From contig NZ_JAKFGB010000005.1 of NCBI RefSeq assembly GCF_022267515.1, forward strand, positions 62,001 to 126,000: a DNA stretch of 64,000 nt. The letters run 5' to 3'. The DNA is from Rubinisphaera margarita. GTDB taxonomy: Bacteria > Planctomycetota > Planctomycetia > Planctomycetales > Planctomycetaceae. Each line of letters begins with the position of its first letter. Position 1 is the first letter of the stretch. Below are positions 33,821-43,067 of the stretch, in pieces. The translations under genes were made by a program, and so were the position numbers. Below the pieces are notes generated by a model. The model ran no database searches. It worked only from the letters and a program-made list of their open reading frames with translations, and had not been told where the DNA came from.

Positions 33821-36800
33821 ATGCGAATTTGTCAGATCGTCCGCACTGTGCTGCTGATTGCCGCCTGGTGTGCTCTTTCTCCCCTCGGACTGATTGCGGC
33901 TGAGCCGGCCGCCTATCCCGGCCAGATCCTTTCCAGCGAGCCCGTCCTCTATCTGCAGATGGACGCCGTGAACGGGAAGGTTCCTTCAACCGGGACTGCC
34001 GAAGGACTGGTTGCCTCTCCGGTCGGAGAAGTGAAGCTCAACGTCGGTGGCCCTCAAAAGGAAGGTTATCCGCTCTTTTCGCAATCGAATCAGGCGGTTC
34101 AGCTGTCGCGGGGCAAGCAGTATCTGCGAGTTGACGATCCCATTGGCGAGAGCCCGCTCAAGTTCACCAACAGCGACGAAATCACAATCGAAGCCTGGGT
34201 GAAGCCTTCCGGCGATATCGCTCCCGCGTTCCCCTACATTGTTGGAAAAGGGCGAACGAAAACGCCCGGTTTCCATCCAAATAACCAGAACTACGCTCTT
34301 CGGCTCGATACGCGAAACGGGGCCGCTCCGCTGAGCTTCCTGTTCTTCACTGAAGGGATGCTCAAAGGGGGATCCACCTCTGATTTCGCTCACCGCTGGA
34401 CCAGCAAGGCGTCCGTGCCGCGTGACGAAGAATGGCACCACATCGCCGTCTGCTACAAGTTTGGCGATCCGAAGTCGATCAAAGGGTACATTGATGGTAA
34501 GCCGACCGACGGATCCTGGGATCTGGGCGGCGAAACGACCGAAGCCCCCGTTGTGGATGATGACGATGTCTGGATCGGGGCGTCGATGGGCGGCTCCAAT
34601 GCTTTCACGGGCGGGCTCGATGAAATCGCCATTCATCGGACGATTGTTCCGGCCGAACAGATTGCCGATCGTTTCCGCCACAACGCAGTCGACTACCTGC
34701 AGCTGATGGTCGAAGAGACCTTTGAGAATGCTCCGTCCGATCGCGTGAATGTCGACATTTACGAGCGAATTGGCGAGTCCCGCAGCTGGAAGATCAGTCC
34801 GAAAAACAAGCTGCCGGTCTGGGAGACGGATGCGTTCGCTGTGACGAAGCTGCCTCGCAAGTACAACAAGCGGGGGATCATCGAGGATCGCCCGACTCCG
34901 AGCCTGATTCATCTTTACAGCCGAGTGACGTTGCCGGCCGGTCAGCATGAACTGATTCTGCGATCACTCAACTCGGCTCGACTCTACATCGACGGCAAGC
35001 TGATCGAATCTACGCCGTTTATGGGGTTGAACTCTTCGGCTCATGGTGAGATGCACGAGGTTGGTGAATCGAAACATGGTGAACTGAGCTGCCCGGCTGC
35101 TCACTCCGATCTTCGTGTGATGTTCGAGTCCGACGGCAAACCGCATGTCTTCTCCTGGATGATGATTTCTGGTCACAAGAATCTGCCCATGGAGTTGGGC
35201 GAGCTGACCCTCGCGGTTGGCACTCCGGAAACCGGCTATAAACTGCTCGGGCCCGAACTCAAATGGTCTTACGACGACGCCGGCTGGATCGCCTTCACGG
35301 AGCGGGAACGGGAACGGCTGATCGACTGGAACGCCCGCCTGCGTGCCGAAGCATCGGCCAGCGAAAAGGCTTACTGGAATGAACGTCATGCTCAGGTTCG
35401 CGCCTGGGTGGATCGCCAGCAGCGACCGGAAGTCCCAGTCGTCGCGGGCGTGGACAATCCGATCGACCGGTTCATTCTCTCGGCTCTTAAAGAACAGGAC
35501 ATGGAGCCGACCTCCATTGTCGATGATTACACCTTCCTGCGCCGGCTGACGCTCGACATCATCGGGACGAATCCGACTCCGGAACAGATTGAAGCCTTCC
35601 TGAACGATCCGGCGGAGCATCGTCGCGCCTATGCCGTCGAGCGCATGCTCAATGAGCCGGCCTGGGCTGATCACTGGGTCAGTTACTGGCAGGACGTGCT
35701 GGCCGAAAATCCCGGGCTGACCAAGCCGCGCCTGAACAACTCGGGTCCCTTCCGCTGGTATCTGCACGACGCCTTTTCGGATAATCGGTCGTTCGACCGA
35801 ATGGTGACCGAACTGGTGCTTATGGAAGGGAGCAAATGGAACGGCGGGACGGCTGGCTTCGCGGTCGCTTCCAACAACGATGTTCCGATGGCCGCCAAAG
35901 CCCACGTTATCGGGACGGCGTTTCTCGGCGTCGAGATGAAGTGTGCTCGCTGTCATGATGCTCCCTACCATGAGTCGCTGCAGCGAGATCTATTCAGTAT
36001 GGCCGCCATGCTCGAAGGTAAGCCGGTGGCTGTTCCGAAGTCGAGCAGCATCAACGTGAGCCCGGAAGAACTGGCGCAGATGACAGTGAAAGTCACGCTT
36101 CGTCCCGGAGAACAGATTACACCGTCCTGGCCGTTCGAAGAGCTGATCGCTCCGCAGCCTGCGGACGACCTGCAGTTTGTTCGTAACTCGGGCAATTCCC
36201 GCGAAGTGCTCGCCAGCATGCTCACTCATCCAGAGAACGAGCGGTTCGCTCAGGTTGTTGTGAACCGCGTGTGGAAACGGTTGATCGGTTACGGAATCGT
36301 GGAACCGGCTGAAGACTGGGAAACCGGTGAGGCGTCTCATCCGGAAATGCTCAAGTGGCTGGCTCAGGAATTTGTTCGTCAGGGCTACGATCTGAAGAAG
36401 CTGACTCAGCTGATCGTGACTTCGAAGCTCTATCAGCGGGAAGCAATTTCCGGTGACTACGATGCCCAGATGGCCTTCTCCGGTCCGACGCGTCGTCAGG
36501 TTACGGCTGAACAGCTGGTTGACAGTGTGTTTGCCGCCGTGGGTAAAGAACTGCCGGCCGAGCGATTGACCTATAACGCCGATGGTCGTCAGGCCGAGGT
36601 AAACTTCATCGATCTCGGCAAGCCCCGTCGGGCTTGGGAACTGGTCGCGATCAGCAATGAGCGCGAGCGGCCATCGATGGCCCTGCCGATGGCTCAGGGA
36701 CTGGTCGATGTGATGTCAGCTTACAACTGGCGAAGCGAACGACAGGATCCGGTGACTGAGCGGGAATCAACGGTCACACCGCTCCAGCCGATGGCGCTGG

Positions 36801-37210
36801 CCAACGGGACGGCGTTGAACCGAGCCGTGGATCTTTCCGAGAACGGCGACCTCGTTGAAATCTGCCTGAACGCGGACAGTGTCGAGGAGCTGGTTGACTC
36901 CTTGTATCTGCGGGTGCTCACTCGCAAACCGACCGCAGAAGAACTGGCGGCGTTCCGCGATTTGCTGCAGCCTGGATTCGATACCCGGAAGACCGAAGTG
37001 AAAGATGCTCCCGAGCCGAAGCTGTTCCGGTCTCCACTCACGTGGACCGCTCACTTCGACCCGGATGCTTCGCTCGAAGGAATTCGTCAGGCCGAGGTGG
37101 CTGCAAAGGGAGATCCGCCGACAAAGCGGCTCGATCCGGAATGGCGGCAGCGGGTGGAAGACGGGCTTTGGGCTCTGCTCAATTCCCCCGAGTTCCAGTT
37201 CGTCCCCTGA
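33821..37210 (+). CDS. Secreted LamG + DUF1549 + DUF1553 planctomycete protein
   Basis: This 1129-residue protein has a signal peptide (CQIVRTVLLIAAWCALSPLGLIAA). A LamG/concanavalin-like domain covers about 50-290 (ITIEAWVKPSG, EWHHIAVCYKF, TGGLDEIAIHRTI). A carbohydrate-binding-like stretch follows to about 500. DUF1549 begins near DNPIDRFILSALKEQDMEPTSI (about 545), and C708-A-R-C-H is a single CxxCH site. DUF1553 begins near NSREVLASMLTHPENERFAQVVVNRVWKRL (about 790) and runs to the end. These proteins are hallmarks of Planctomycetes, with no fixed function; the CxxCH may bind haem. The DUF1501 gene 69 bp downstream is its usual partner, so co-transcription is near certain. Confidence 0.9.
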   Translation: MRICQIVRTVLLIAAWCALSPLGLIAAEPAAYPGQILSSEPVLYLQMDAVNGKVPSTGTAEGLVASPVGEVKLNVGGPQKEGYPLFSQSNQAVQLSRGKQYLRVDDPIGESPLKFTNSDEITIEAWVKPSGDIAPAFPYIVGKGRTKTPGFHPNNQNYALRLDTRNGAAPLSFLFFTEGMLKGGSTSDFAHRWTSKASVPRDEEWHHIAVCYKFGDPKSIKGYIDGKPTDGSWDLGGETTEAPVVDDDDVWIGASMGGSNAFTGGLDEIAIHRTIVPAEQIADRFRHNAVDYLQLMVEETFENAPSDRVNVDIYERIGESRSWKISPKNKLPVWETDAFAVTKLPRKYNKRGIIEDRPTPSLIHLYSRVTLPAGQHELILRSLNSARLYIDGKLIESTPFMGLNSSAHGEMHEVGESKHGELSCPAAHSDLRVMFESDGKPHVFSWMMISGHKNLPMELGELTLAVGTPETGYKLLGPELKWSYDDAGWIAFTERERERLIDWNARLRAEASASEKAYWNERHAQVRAWVDRQQRPEVPVVAGVDNPIDRFILSALKEQDMEPTSIVDDYTFLRRLTLDIIGTNPTPEQIEAFLNDPAEHRRAYAVERMLNEPAWADHWVSYWQDVLAENPGLTKPRLNNSGPFRWYLHDAFSDNRSFDRMVTELVLMEGSKWNGGTAGFAVASNNDVPMAAKAHVIGTAFLGVEMKCARCHDAPYHESLQRDLFSMAAMLEGKPVAVPKSSSINVSPEELAQMTVKVTLRPGEQITPSWPFEELIAPQPADDLQFVRNSGNSREVLASMLTHPENERFAQVVVNRVWKRLIGYGIVEPAEDWETGEASHPEMLKWLAQEFVRQGYDLKKLTQLIVTSKLYQREAISGDYDAQMAFSGPTRRQVTAEQLVDSVFAAVGKELPAERLTYNADGRQAEVNFIDLGKPRRAWELVAISNERERPSMALPMAQGLVDVMSAYNWRSERQDPVTERESTVTPLQPMALANGTALNRAVDLSENGDLVEICLNADSVEELVDSLYLRVLTRKPTAEELAAFRDLLQPGFDTRKTEVKDAPEPKLFRSPLTWTAHFDPDASLEGIRQAEVAAKGDPPTKRLDPEWRQRVEDGLWALLNSPEFQFVP

Positions 37211-37279
37211 CGAGGTTTTCTGCTTCGAACGACTCCTTTTGAAGACACCAGTGACGTTTAAGCCGCCAAGGACACAATC

Positions 37280-38569
37280 ATGTTGAATCGTCGAGATATT
37301 CTGAAAGCGACCGCAGCCACCGCTGCCGGATCCATGATTCTTCCCGGAATCGGGCGGGCCGAAGAGCACGCGCTTAAACTGGGCAAAGCTGAGCACTGCA
37401 TCATGATGTGGCTCGGAGGTGGTCCGGCTCAAATGGATACCTTCGACCCCAAACGGGTTTCGAAAGACGGTCTCAAGGATCCCGGCTCGGCCTATCCGGC
37501 CATCGACACAGCCGTGCCCGGCATACAGCTTTGCGAGCACCTGCCGCGGATGGCCAAAGTGATGGATCGCTGCACGGCGGTCCGGTCGCTCAACCACGAC
37601 GAAATCGACGAGCATGCCGCGGCTTCGTATCGCATGCATATCGGGCGTCCGACGAGCGGAACTGTTGTCTATCCCTCGATGGGTTCGGTGATCGTCAATC
37701 AGAAGGAAAGCCTGTCCGACAAGGTTCCCGACTACGTGTTGATGGGGCATCCTTCGCCGGGGCGGCAACCTGGATTCCTCGGACCGGAGAATGGCTTCGT
37801 TTATCTGACCGATACCGGTTCCGGGCCGAAAGGTCTGTCCCGCCCACCGCGAATCACGGACATGCGACAGAGTCGCCGCGAGCAGCTTCTCGCCAGCCTG
37901 AGCAAGAAGTTCGAGAAGTCTCACGCCGATGAAGCCGTCGTTCAAGCCTATCTTTCGGCGGCAAAGAAGGGATTCGATCTGGCCGGTCCGGAATTTATGT
38001 CAGTCTTTGAGCTTGACCGCGAAAGCGACGATGTTCGTAACGCCTACGGCGAAGAATTCGGACAGCGCTGCCTGCTCGCTCGCCGGCTGATTGAACGGGG
38101 CACCCGGTTCGTGGAAGTCTCCTTCAATCTGACATTCGTGAACGGCACCGGCTGGGATACTCATCAGGAAGGACAGGCCGGACAGCATCTGCTGATCGAC
38201 AGTCTCGACAAAGCGTTCTCCGCTCTCGTGGCCGATCTCGAGAAGAGCAACCTGCTCGACAAGACCCTGATTATCATCTGCGGCGAGTTCGGACGTCCGG
38301 CCAGCTTCGATTCCAAAGGCGGGCGTGGGCACCATTCCAAGGCCTTCAGCGGACTGCTTGCGGGTGGCGGACTGAACCATCGAGGAGCAATCGGCGTCAC
38401 CGACGAACTGGCTCAGGAAATTGTCGATGGTCCGCGCGTCAGCGTGCCGGACTGGTTCGCCACGATCTTCTCGGCGATGGGTGTCGATCCGTCGCACGAA
38501 CTTTACGCCGGCGACCGCCCCGTGCCGATTACCGACAGCGGACGTCCTGTCGCTGAATTGTTCGCGTAA
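37280..38569 (+). CDS. DUF1501 protein with twin-arginine signal
   Basis: This 429-residue protein has a twin-arginine signal, NRRDILKATAATAAGSMILPG, so it is exported folded. The alkaline-phosphatase/sulfatase-like core shows in IMMWLGGGPAQMDTFDPK, GWDTHQEGQ, TLIIICGEFGRPASF and HHSKAFSGLLAGGG. DUF1501 proteins are related to phosphatases/sulfatases by fold, but activity is unproven. It follows the LamG-DUF1549/1553 gene, the usual planctomycete pair. FGRPASF replaces the more common FGRTP. The next gene, an FAD oxidoreductase, starts about 30 bp on and may be co-transcribed. Confidence 0.9.
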   Translation: MLNRRDILKATAATAAGSMILPGIGRAEEHALKLGKAEHCIMMWLGGGPAQMDTFDPKRVSKDGLKDPGSAYPAIDTAVPGIQLCEHLPRMAKVMDRCTAVRSLNHDEIDEHAAASYRMHIGRPTSGTVVYPSMGSVIVNQKESLSDKVPDYVLMGHPSPGRQPGFLGPENGFVYLTDTGSGPKGLSRPPRITDMRQSRREQLLASLSKKFEKSHADEAVVQAYLSAAKKGFDLAGPEFMSVFELDRESDDVRNAYGEEFGQRCLLARRLIERGTRFVEVSFNLTFVNGTGWDTHQEGQAGQHLLIDSLDKAFSALVADLEKSNLLDKTLIIICGEFGRPASFDSKGGRGHHSKAFSGLLAGGGLNHRGAIGVTDELAQEIVDGPRVSVPDWFATIFSAMGVDPSHELYAGDRPVPITDSGRPVAELFA

Positions 38570-38601
38570 ACTGAAATCGACGTAGAGAGTCCGACGAAGT
38601 G

Positions 38602-39669
38602 ATGTCGCCTGGGAGATATGACGTCATTATTGTCGGGCAGGGGCTGGCCGGGAGCTGTCTGGCATTACGCCTGCTCGAGCGGCACCAGCGAGTTCTCGTT
38701 CTCGACCGCGATGAAGCGGTCACGTCCTCGAAGATTGCCGCCGGGCTAATGACGCCAATCGTTGGCCAGCGATTCGCGCTCAGCTGGCGATTCACGGAAT
38801 TCCACAGCGCAGCCCTTGCGTTCTATTCGGCGATCGAACAGCGAACCGGAAGACAACTGCTGTGGACTCGCAGTTACGTTCGTGTTTTTCGGGACCAGAA
38901 GGAACGGGACCGCTGTCAGACGCGACTTCCGAACGTGGCGGCTTCACTTCAGGCCCGGCTGCTGGCCCCCGGTGCCGATGAGCTCCGCTCGAGTGTCGCT
39001 CCCTGGGGAGGATTGTTTCTTCCGGAAGTGTTGCAGCTCGATGCCGCCGGCTTTCTGCAAACGACGCGAGAACGACTGGAGCAGACCGATAGCGTCCGGA
39101 GCGTTGAACTGCAGCCGGATGAACCGATGCAGTTTGAGGCAGACGCGATCACGCTGCCGCGGCTCGGAGTAACTGCTGGACGACTCGTCTACTGCGGTGG
39201 AGCAGAAGATCGTTGCCGTCCGCATTTCTCCTCTCTTCGTTTTCTGCCGGCCAAGGGCGAGATCCTTTCTTTGCGAACATCTCGACTGGAGAGCGGACGG
39301 ATACTCAGTGGGGGCGTTTGGCTGGCTCCCGCGACAGAGGGAACCTTTCGACTCGGAGCGACCTATGATTCGCAGCACCTCAATCAAGAACCGACTGAAA
39401 GTGGGAAAGACTGGCTGTTGAGCCGCCTGAGAAACATGGTGGGCGAACAGGAGGCAGAAGTGATCGGACATCAGGCAGCCGTCCGCCCGGCTCTCAATGA
39501 TCAGAAGCCGATTCTGGGACTATCGCCGAAATGTCCGCAGATCGGGCTGTTCAACGGGCTCGGATCGAAAGGCTCTTTGCAGGCCCCGTGGCTGGCGGCA
39601 CATTTCGTCGCCCATCTCCTGGACGAGTCCCCGCTGATTCCCGAAGTCCGCTGGCGGGAGAAGGCATGA
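38602..39669 (+). CDS. FAD-dependent oxidoreductase of the DAO family, MnmC-C-domain-like
   Basis: This protein of about 355 residues has the dinucleotide motif DVIIVGQGLAGSCLALRLLE and the following acidic strand end VLVLDRDE, typical of the DAO family. The end matches the oxidase half of MnmC: HQAAVRPALNDQKPILG and LFNGLGSKGSLQAPWLAAHF. That half removes the carboxymethyl group of cmnm5U to give nm5U in tRNA wobble position 34. Gram-positive MnmL (YurR) is a stand-alone form. Its stop overlaps the start of the methyltransferase gene by ATGA, and that gene belongs to the MnmM family, which methylates nm5U. I infer a two-gene equivalent of MnmC. An amino-acid oxidase is the alternative. GTG 38599 or ATG 38602 may be the start. 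Confidence 0.7.
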   Translation: MSPGRYDVIIVGQGLAGSCLALRLLERHQRVLVLDRDEAVTSSKIAAGLMTPIVGQRFALSWRFTEFHSAALAFYSAIEQRTGRQLLWTRSYVRVFRDQKERDRCQTRLPNVAASLQARLLAPGADELRSSVAPWGGLFLPEVLQLDAAGFLQTTRERLEQTDSVRSVELQPDEPMQFEADAITLPRLGVTAGRLVYCGGAEDRCRPHFSSLRFLPAKGEILSLRTSRLESGRILSGGVWLAPATEGTFRLGATYDSQHLNQEPTESGKDWLLSRLRNMVGEQEAEVIGHQAAVRPALNDQKPILGLSPKCPQIGLFNGLGSKGSLQAPWLAAHFVAHLLDESPLIPEVRWREKA

Positions 39670-40235
39670 TGCTGAAGCTGACTGAGCTGGCTCACGAAGC
39701 TGTGAGGTCAGTCGTTCGACCTGGGGAGGCCGTGGTCGATGCGACTTGCGGCAATGGCCACGACACGCTGTTCCTGGCAAGCCTTGTCGGGAAGGACGGA
39801 GATGTCCACGCGTTTGACATTCAGAAGAACGCGATCGAACAGACGCTAGATCGCGTTGCTGCTTCAGGCTGCGAACAGGTCGTGTTGCATCATCGCAGCC
39901 ATGCCGAGCTGGATACCGTTCTCACAGAAGCCGGGATCTCAGTGATCGCAGCGATGATGTTCAACCTCGGTTATCTCCCGGGGGGAGATCACGCTGTGAC
40001 GACGAAACCGCAGGCGACGCTGGCCGCGTTGCGAACCGGATCGAAGATGTTGAGGACAGGGGGAGTGATGACAGTGTTGGCTTATGTGGGCCATCCTGGA
40101 GGCATGGACGAGGCGGCTGAAGTTGAGCAGTTTCTGGGAACGCTTGGGGGCAGGTTTGAAGTTCAACTGCGAAAGAATGAGTCTCCGGTGAGTCCACGGT
40201 TGTGGATTGTTGGGAAACGGTCCGTGGAGATGTAA
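39666..40235 (+). CDS. mnmM: MnmM/YtqB-type class I methyltransferase
   Basis: This 189-residue protein has the family signatures VVDATCGNGHDTLFLASLVG (SAM motif I), VHAFDIQKNAI, MMFNLGYLPGGDHAVTTKPQATLAAL and GGVMTVLAYVGHPGG. It matches the YtqB family (Pfam rRNA_methylase), whose Bacillus subtilis member is MnmM, the tRNA nm5(s2)U34 methyltransferase that makes mnm5(s2)U. The start ATG at 39666 lies in the stop of the preceding oxidoreductase gene. The pairing with an MnmC-oxidase-like gene supports the tRNA wobble assignment over an rRNA target. mnmE and mnmG are not in the window. An inverted copy of the folded repeat begins 21 bp after the stop. Confidence 0.75.
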   Translation: MMLKLTELAHEAVRSVVRPGEAVVDATCGNGHDTLFLASLVGKDGDVHAFDIQKNAIEQTLDRVAASGCEQVVLHHRSHAELDTVLTEAGISVIAAMMFNLGYLPGGDHAVTTKPQATLAALRTGSKMLRTGGVMTVLAYVGHPGGMDEAAEVEQFLGTLGGRFEVQLRKNESPVSPRLWIVGKRSVEM

Positions 40236-40255
40236 CGCTGAAGTCGCTGCCTGAG

Positions 40256-40416
40256 GGGTGGCCCCGAAAGATTCTTTCGTTGGAGAATGGGATTGGACGT
40301 GGCGAGTCACTGAACGGGGGGACGTTGTGCAGCTGCGGACCTCAGACAGCATTCTCTGTCAAACTGCGTTCTCCTACGGCTTCGCCGCCCTGATAGCCGA
40401 GCTATCAGGGCCACCC
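40256..40416 (-). repeat. Cloverleaf-like dispersed repeat, copy C, inverted and degenerate (161 bp)
   Basis: It has the same GGGTGGCC/GGCCACCC ends as copies A and B, but in the opposite orientation. The CCCCGAAAGA-type arm comes first (its 3' side is cut to TCTTTCG) and the CCTGATAGC/GCTATCAGG hairpin last. One side of the inner GC stem is deleted; the other remains as CGGCTTCGCCG. The middle is only loosely similar. It sits right after the mnmM stop and before a terminator. Confidence 0.75.
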
Positions 40417-40473
40417 GGGGAGAGTATTCAACACCGAGATGAATCTCTTTGTCATCTCACGCGAGAAACGGAA

Positions 40474-40506
40474 AAGAGGATGCGACTCGGTGAATCGCAT
40501 CCTCTT
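40474..40506 (-). terminator. Terminator after the DUF1080 gene
   Basis: A perfect 12-bp stem AAGAGGATGCGA/TCGCATCCTCTT with a 9-base loop is followed by a run of T on the minus strand (CTCTTTTCC). It is 24 bp beyond the stop of the minus-strand gene at 40530. Confidence 0.85.
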
Positions 40507-40529
40507 CCTGGTACAAACTCAGACCCTGA

Positions 40530-41159
40530 TCAGTCGAGTTTTTTCAAGTGGATGTCGCGGAGCTGGAAGGGCAAGCCGTGGTCTTGGAAGCCGATGTAGC
40601 CTGACTTAGGGCGGGTGGCAAGCGGGCCTTCCGACAGGTCGACTTTGTTGACGACCTCGCCGTTGAGTTTGACGGTCAGTTGGTCGTCGACGCAACGGAT
40701 CTCGAAGTGGTTCCATTCGCCAGCGGGTTTGGCGGCATTGGCAGAGGGGGGAATCCGCGGGATGACGCCGCCAGACGTGTGGTCGGTCAGTTTGTCCTGG
40801 CCGTGCGAATCGTAGATTTGCACTTCGATGCCCTGCGAAACGGGATCGTCGCGATCAGCGACATGGAAATAGAAGCCGCTGTTGCCCTTGGGCTGGGTCT
40901 TGTAGTCGAACTTCACTTCGAAGTTCCGCGCCTGATCGTTCAGCCACAGGTAGGCATCGTACCGCTTCCAGCCCGATTCCCCCGGACGGGGTTCGAGGGT
41001 CACAACGCCCTCATCATTGATGCTCCAGTTGCCGGTCGTGGTCCAGTGTTTGTCGAGCTGATTGTTGGGCAGCAGGTCGACCCATTTGCCTTTCGATTCC
41101 GCCTGGACCGGCGAGCAGAGGAGCAGCGCTCCGCAGAGAAACAGCATGCAGATTCTCAT
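40530..41159 (-). CDS. Secreted DUF1080 (3-keto-disaccharide hydrolase-like) protein
   Basis: This 209-residue protein has a signal peptide (RICMLFLCGALLLCSPVQA). The jelly-roll DUF1080 fold shows in YLWLNDQARNFEVKFDYKTQPKGNSGFYFHVAD, QGIEVQIYDSHG and GEWNHFEIRCVDDQLTVKLNGEVV, ending GYIGFQDHGLPFQLRDIHLKKL. Family members bind or cleave sugars; some hydrolyse 3-keto-glycosides. The substrate cannot be deduced here. ATG 41159 has AGGA at 8 bases. It diverges from the second DUF1501 gene (187 bp) and ends in a strong terminator. Confidence 0.9.
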   Translation of the reverse strand: MRICMLFLCGALLLCSPVQAESKGKWVDLLPNNQLDKHWTTTGNWSINDEGVVTLEPRPGESGWKRYDAYLWLNDQARNFEVKFDYKTQPKGNSGFYFHVADRDDPVSQGIEVQIYDSHGQDKLTDHTSGGVIPRIPPSANAAKPAGEWNHFEIRCVDDQLTVKLNGEVVNKVDLSEGPLATRPKSGYIGFQDHGLPFQLRDIHLKKLD

Positions 41160-41346
41160 CGGGATTCCTGTCAGTGAGTGATTCAAAATGATCGTTCGGA
41201 ACGTGGGCCTGAAAACACGCCGATTTCAGCGGGGAGATGATGGATCGGCGTAGATTGATCTGTTCCCAGTGGCTAGACTATCGCAGTGAACAAGGTCTGT
41301 AAAGAAAGCGGTGTGTCTCCCCCAGCGCAGGCGAGGAGTCCTCTCG

Positions 41347-42789
41347 ATGGCGACGTGCAACGGTGAACGGCGTGGTGAAGGAAGTCCGAAGGGGGACCAC
41401 TGCAGTGGACCGACCTCGCGGCGGTCGTTTCTGCAGGCCGGAGCTCTCGGAGTAGCCGGGTTTGGATTGAGCGATCTGTTACGGCTCAAAGCGAGAGCCG
41501 GAGAAACCGTCGGTCCGGATCATCCAGCCGTGATTTTCGTATGGCTGCCCGGCGGTCCGCCGCACATGGAAATGTACGACATGAAGCCGGATGCTCCGAG
41601 CGACTATCGCGGAGCCTACTGGCCGATCAAGACAAACGTTTCCGGTCTGGACGTCTGCGAGCATATGCCGCTACACGCGAGGTGTGCGGACCGCTATACG
41701 ATTATTCGCTCGATCGCGCACGAGTTTGCCGATCACGGTGGAGGTCACAAACGCTTTCTGACGGGCCGGGATCCCAAGGCTCCGGCTGGCTTCGTGAATG
41801 ATGCGCCCATGGTCGGATCCGTCGTCGCGAAATCGTTCGAGCATCGTAATGCCGGGCTGCCGAACTACATTTCCGGGACTGATGCCGGCCGAGCCGGAGT
41901 CGATACCTACAGCTTCGGAGCGGCTTATCTCGGTTCCACGTACGTGCCCTTCAATGTGCCCGGAGATCCGAGTGCCGATGACTTCCAGGTCAAGAATCTG
42001 TCGCTCGACAAATCGGTGTCGGATCGGCTGAGCGATCGCAGCACACTGCTTTCTAACCTGGATGGACTGCGTCGCGAAATTGATCGCAGCGGAATGATGT
42101 CGTCGATGGATCGCTTCAACCAGCAGGCGGTCAACATGTTGACGAGCGACAAAGCCGCGACAGCGTTTGATCTGACACGGGAGTCGGAGGCTGTGCGCGA
42201 ACGTTACGGCATGCATGCCTGGGGCCAGCGGGCTTTGCTCGCCCGACGTCTTGTTGAAGCGGGCTGCACCTTCGTCACCATGGTCATGGAGAAGCCGTAT
42301 CAGTCCGGGATTCCGTTCGCGAAGAACGGGACCTACAACTGGGACTCTCACGCGGTGAACTGTCATCTGTTCGATGATGGGAAGATCCGTCTGCCGATCT
42401 ACGATCGAGCCGTCACGGCTCTGGTGGAAGACCTGCATGCCCGCGGACTCGATCGCCGCGTGTTGCTCGTGGTGACCGGCGAGTTCGGACGCACGCCGCG
42501 GATCTCTTACCGGAAAGGGACCCAGACCGGTGTGGAACAGCCGGGCCGCGATCACTGGCCGCAGGCGATGTCGATGTTGGTTTCCGGCGGCGGCTTGAAG
42601 ATGGGACAGGTGATCGGGTCGACGAACTCGAAGGGGGAGCACCCGCAGGATCGTCCGCTGACGCCGAACGATCTCTGGGCCACCGTATATCGGCATCTCG
42701 GGATTGACTACAGCCAGTCGTTGATCGATTACACAGGAAGGCCGATGCCGATTCTCCCGGACGGAGAGCCGATTGCTGAGCTTCTTTAG
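41347..42789 (+). CDS. DUF1501 protein (second copy)
   Basis: This 480-residue protein has a twin-arginine-like signal, SRRSFLQAGALGVAGFGLSDLLRL. The core motifs are VIFVWLPGGPPHMEMYDMKPDAP, HEFADHGGGHKRFLTG, GTYNWDSHAVNCHLF, VVTGEFGRTPRISY and GRDHWPQAMSMLVSGGG. It keeps the usual FGRTP and GRDHWP that the copy at 37280 lacks, so it belongs to a different subgroup. No DUF1553 partner is next to it. GAGGAG lies 10 bases before the ATG at 41347. The 278 bp after it lead to amtB and hold a 7-bp inverted repeat GCAGAAC/GTTCTGC (42934-42967). Confidence 0.9.
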   Translation: MATCNGERRGEGSPKGDHCSGPTSRRSFLQAGALGVAGFGLSDLLRLKARAGETVGPDHPAVIFVWLPGGPPHMEMYDMKPDAPSDYRGAYWPIKTNVSGLDVCEHMPLHARCADRYTIIRSIAHEFADHGGGHKRFLTGRDPKAPAGFVNDAPMVGSVVAKSFEHRNAGLPNYISGTDAGRAGVDTYSFGAAYLGSTYVPFNVPGDPSADDFQVKNLSLDKSVSDRLSDRSTLLSNLDGLRREIDRSGMMSSMDRFNQQAVNMLTSDKAATAFDLTRESEAVRERYGMHAWGQRALLARRLVEAGCTFVTMVMEKPYQSGIPFAKNGTYNWDSHAVNCHLFDDGKIRLPIYDRAVTALVEDLHARGLDRRVLLVVTGEFGRTPRISYRKGTQTGVEQPGRDHWPQAMSMLVSGGGLKMGQVIGSTNSKGEHPQDRPLTPNDLWATVYRHLGIDYSQSLIDYTGRPMPILPDGEPIAELL

Positions 42790-43067
42790 GCCAGATTCCT
42801 CAGGTCACACATGTTTGACGACCTACGTAGTTGACCGTATGCTCTGCTGATCTGGTGAATCACTTCATCAACGGTTGCGCGCATTCTGAGCGTGACCGTC
42901 ATTCTGCCGCATCCTCCGAACAATTCGCGACTTGCAGAACGTTCGGGTCGGCGTGCGCAGGTTCTGCGATGATCGTGAGGATCAGGGTTGCGCTCACCTC
43001 CAGACTTCGAACAGCCGCCAGATGCGGCAAAGGACAGTGGAATCCGCATAGAATAAGGAACTTGCAA

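Noticed and set aside
35942..35956. c-type cytochrome site (CxxCH) in the DUF1549/1553 protein
   Set aside because: A single CxxCH is common in these planctomycete proteins; without an axial ligand context it is not enough to call a cytochrome.
42790..43067. Sigma-54 promoter before amtB
   Set aside because: I looked for GG and GC pairs with the -24/-12 spacing and found no convincing match.
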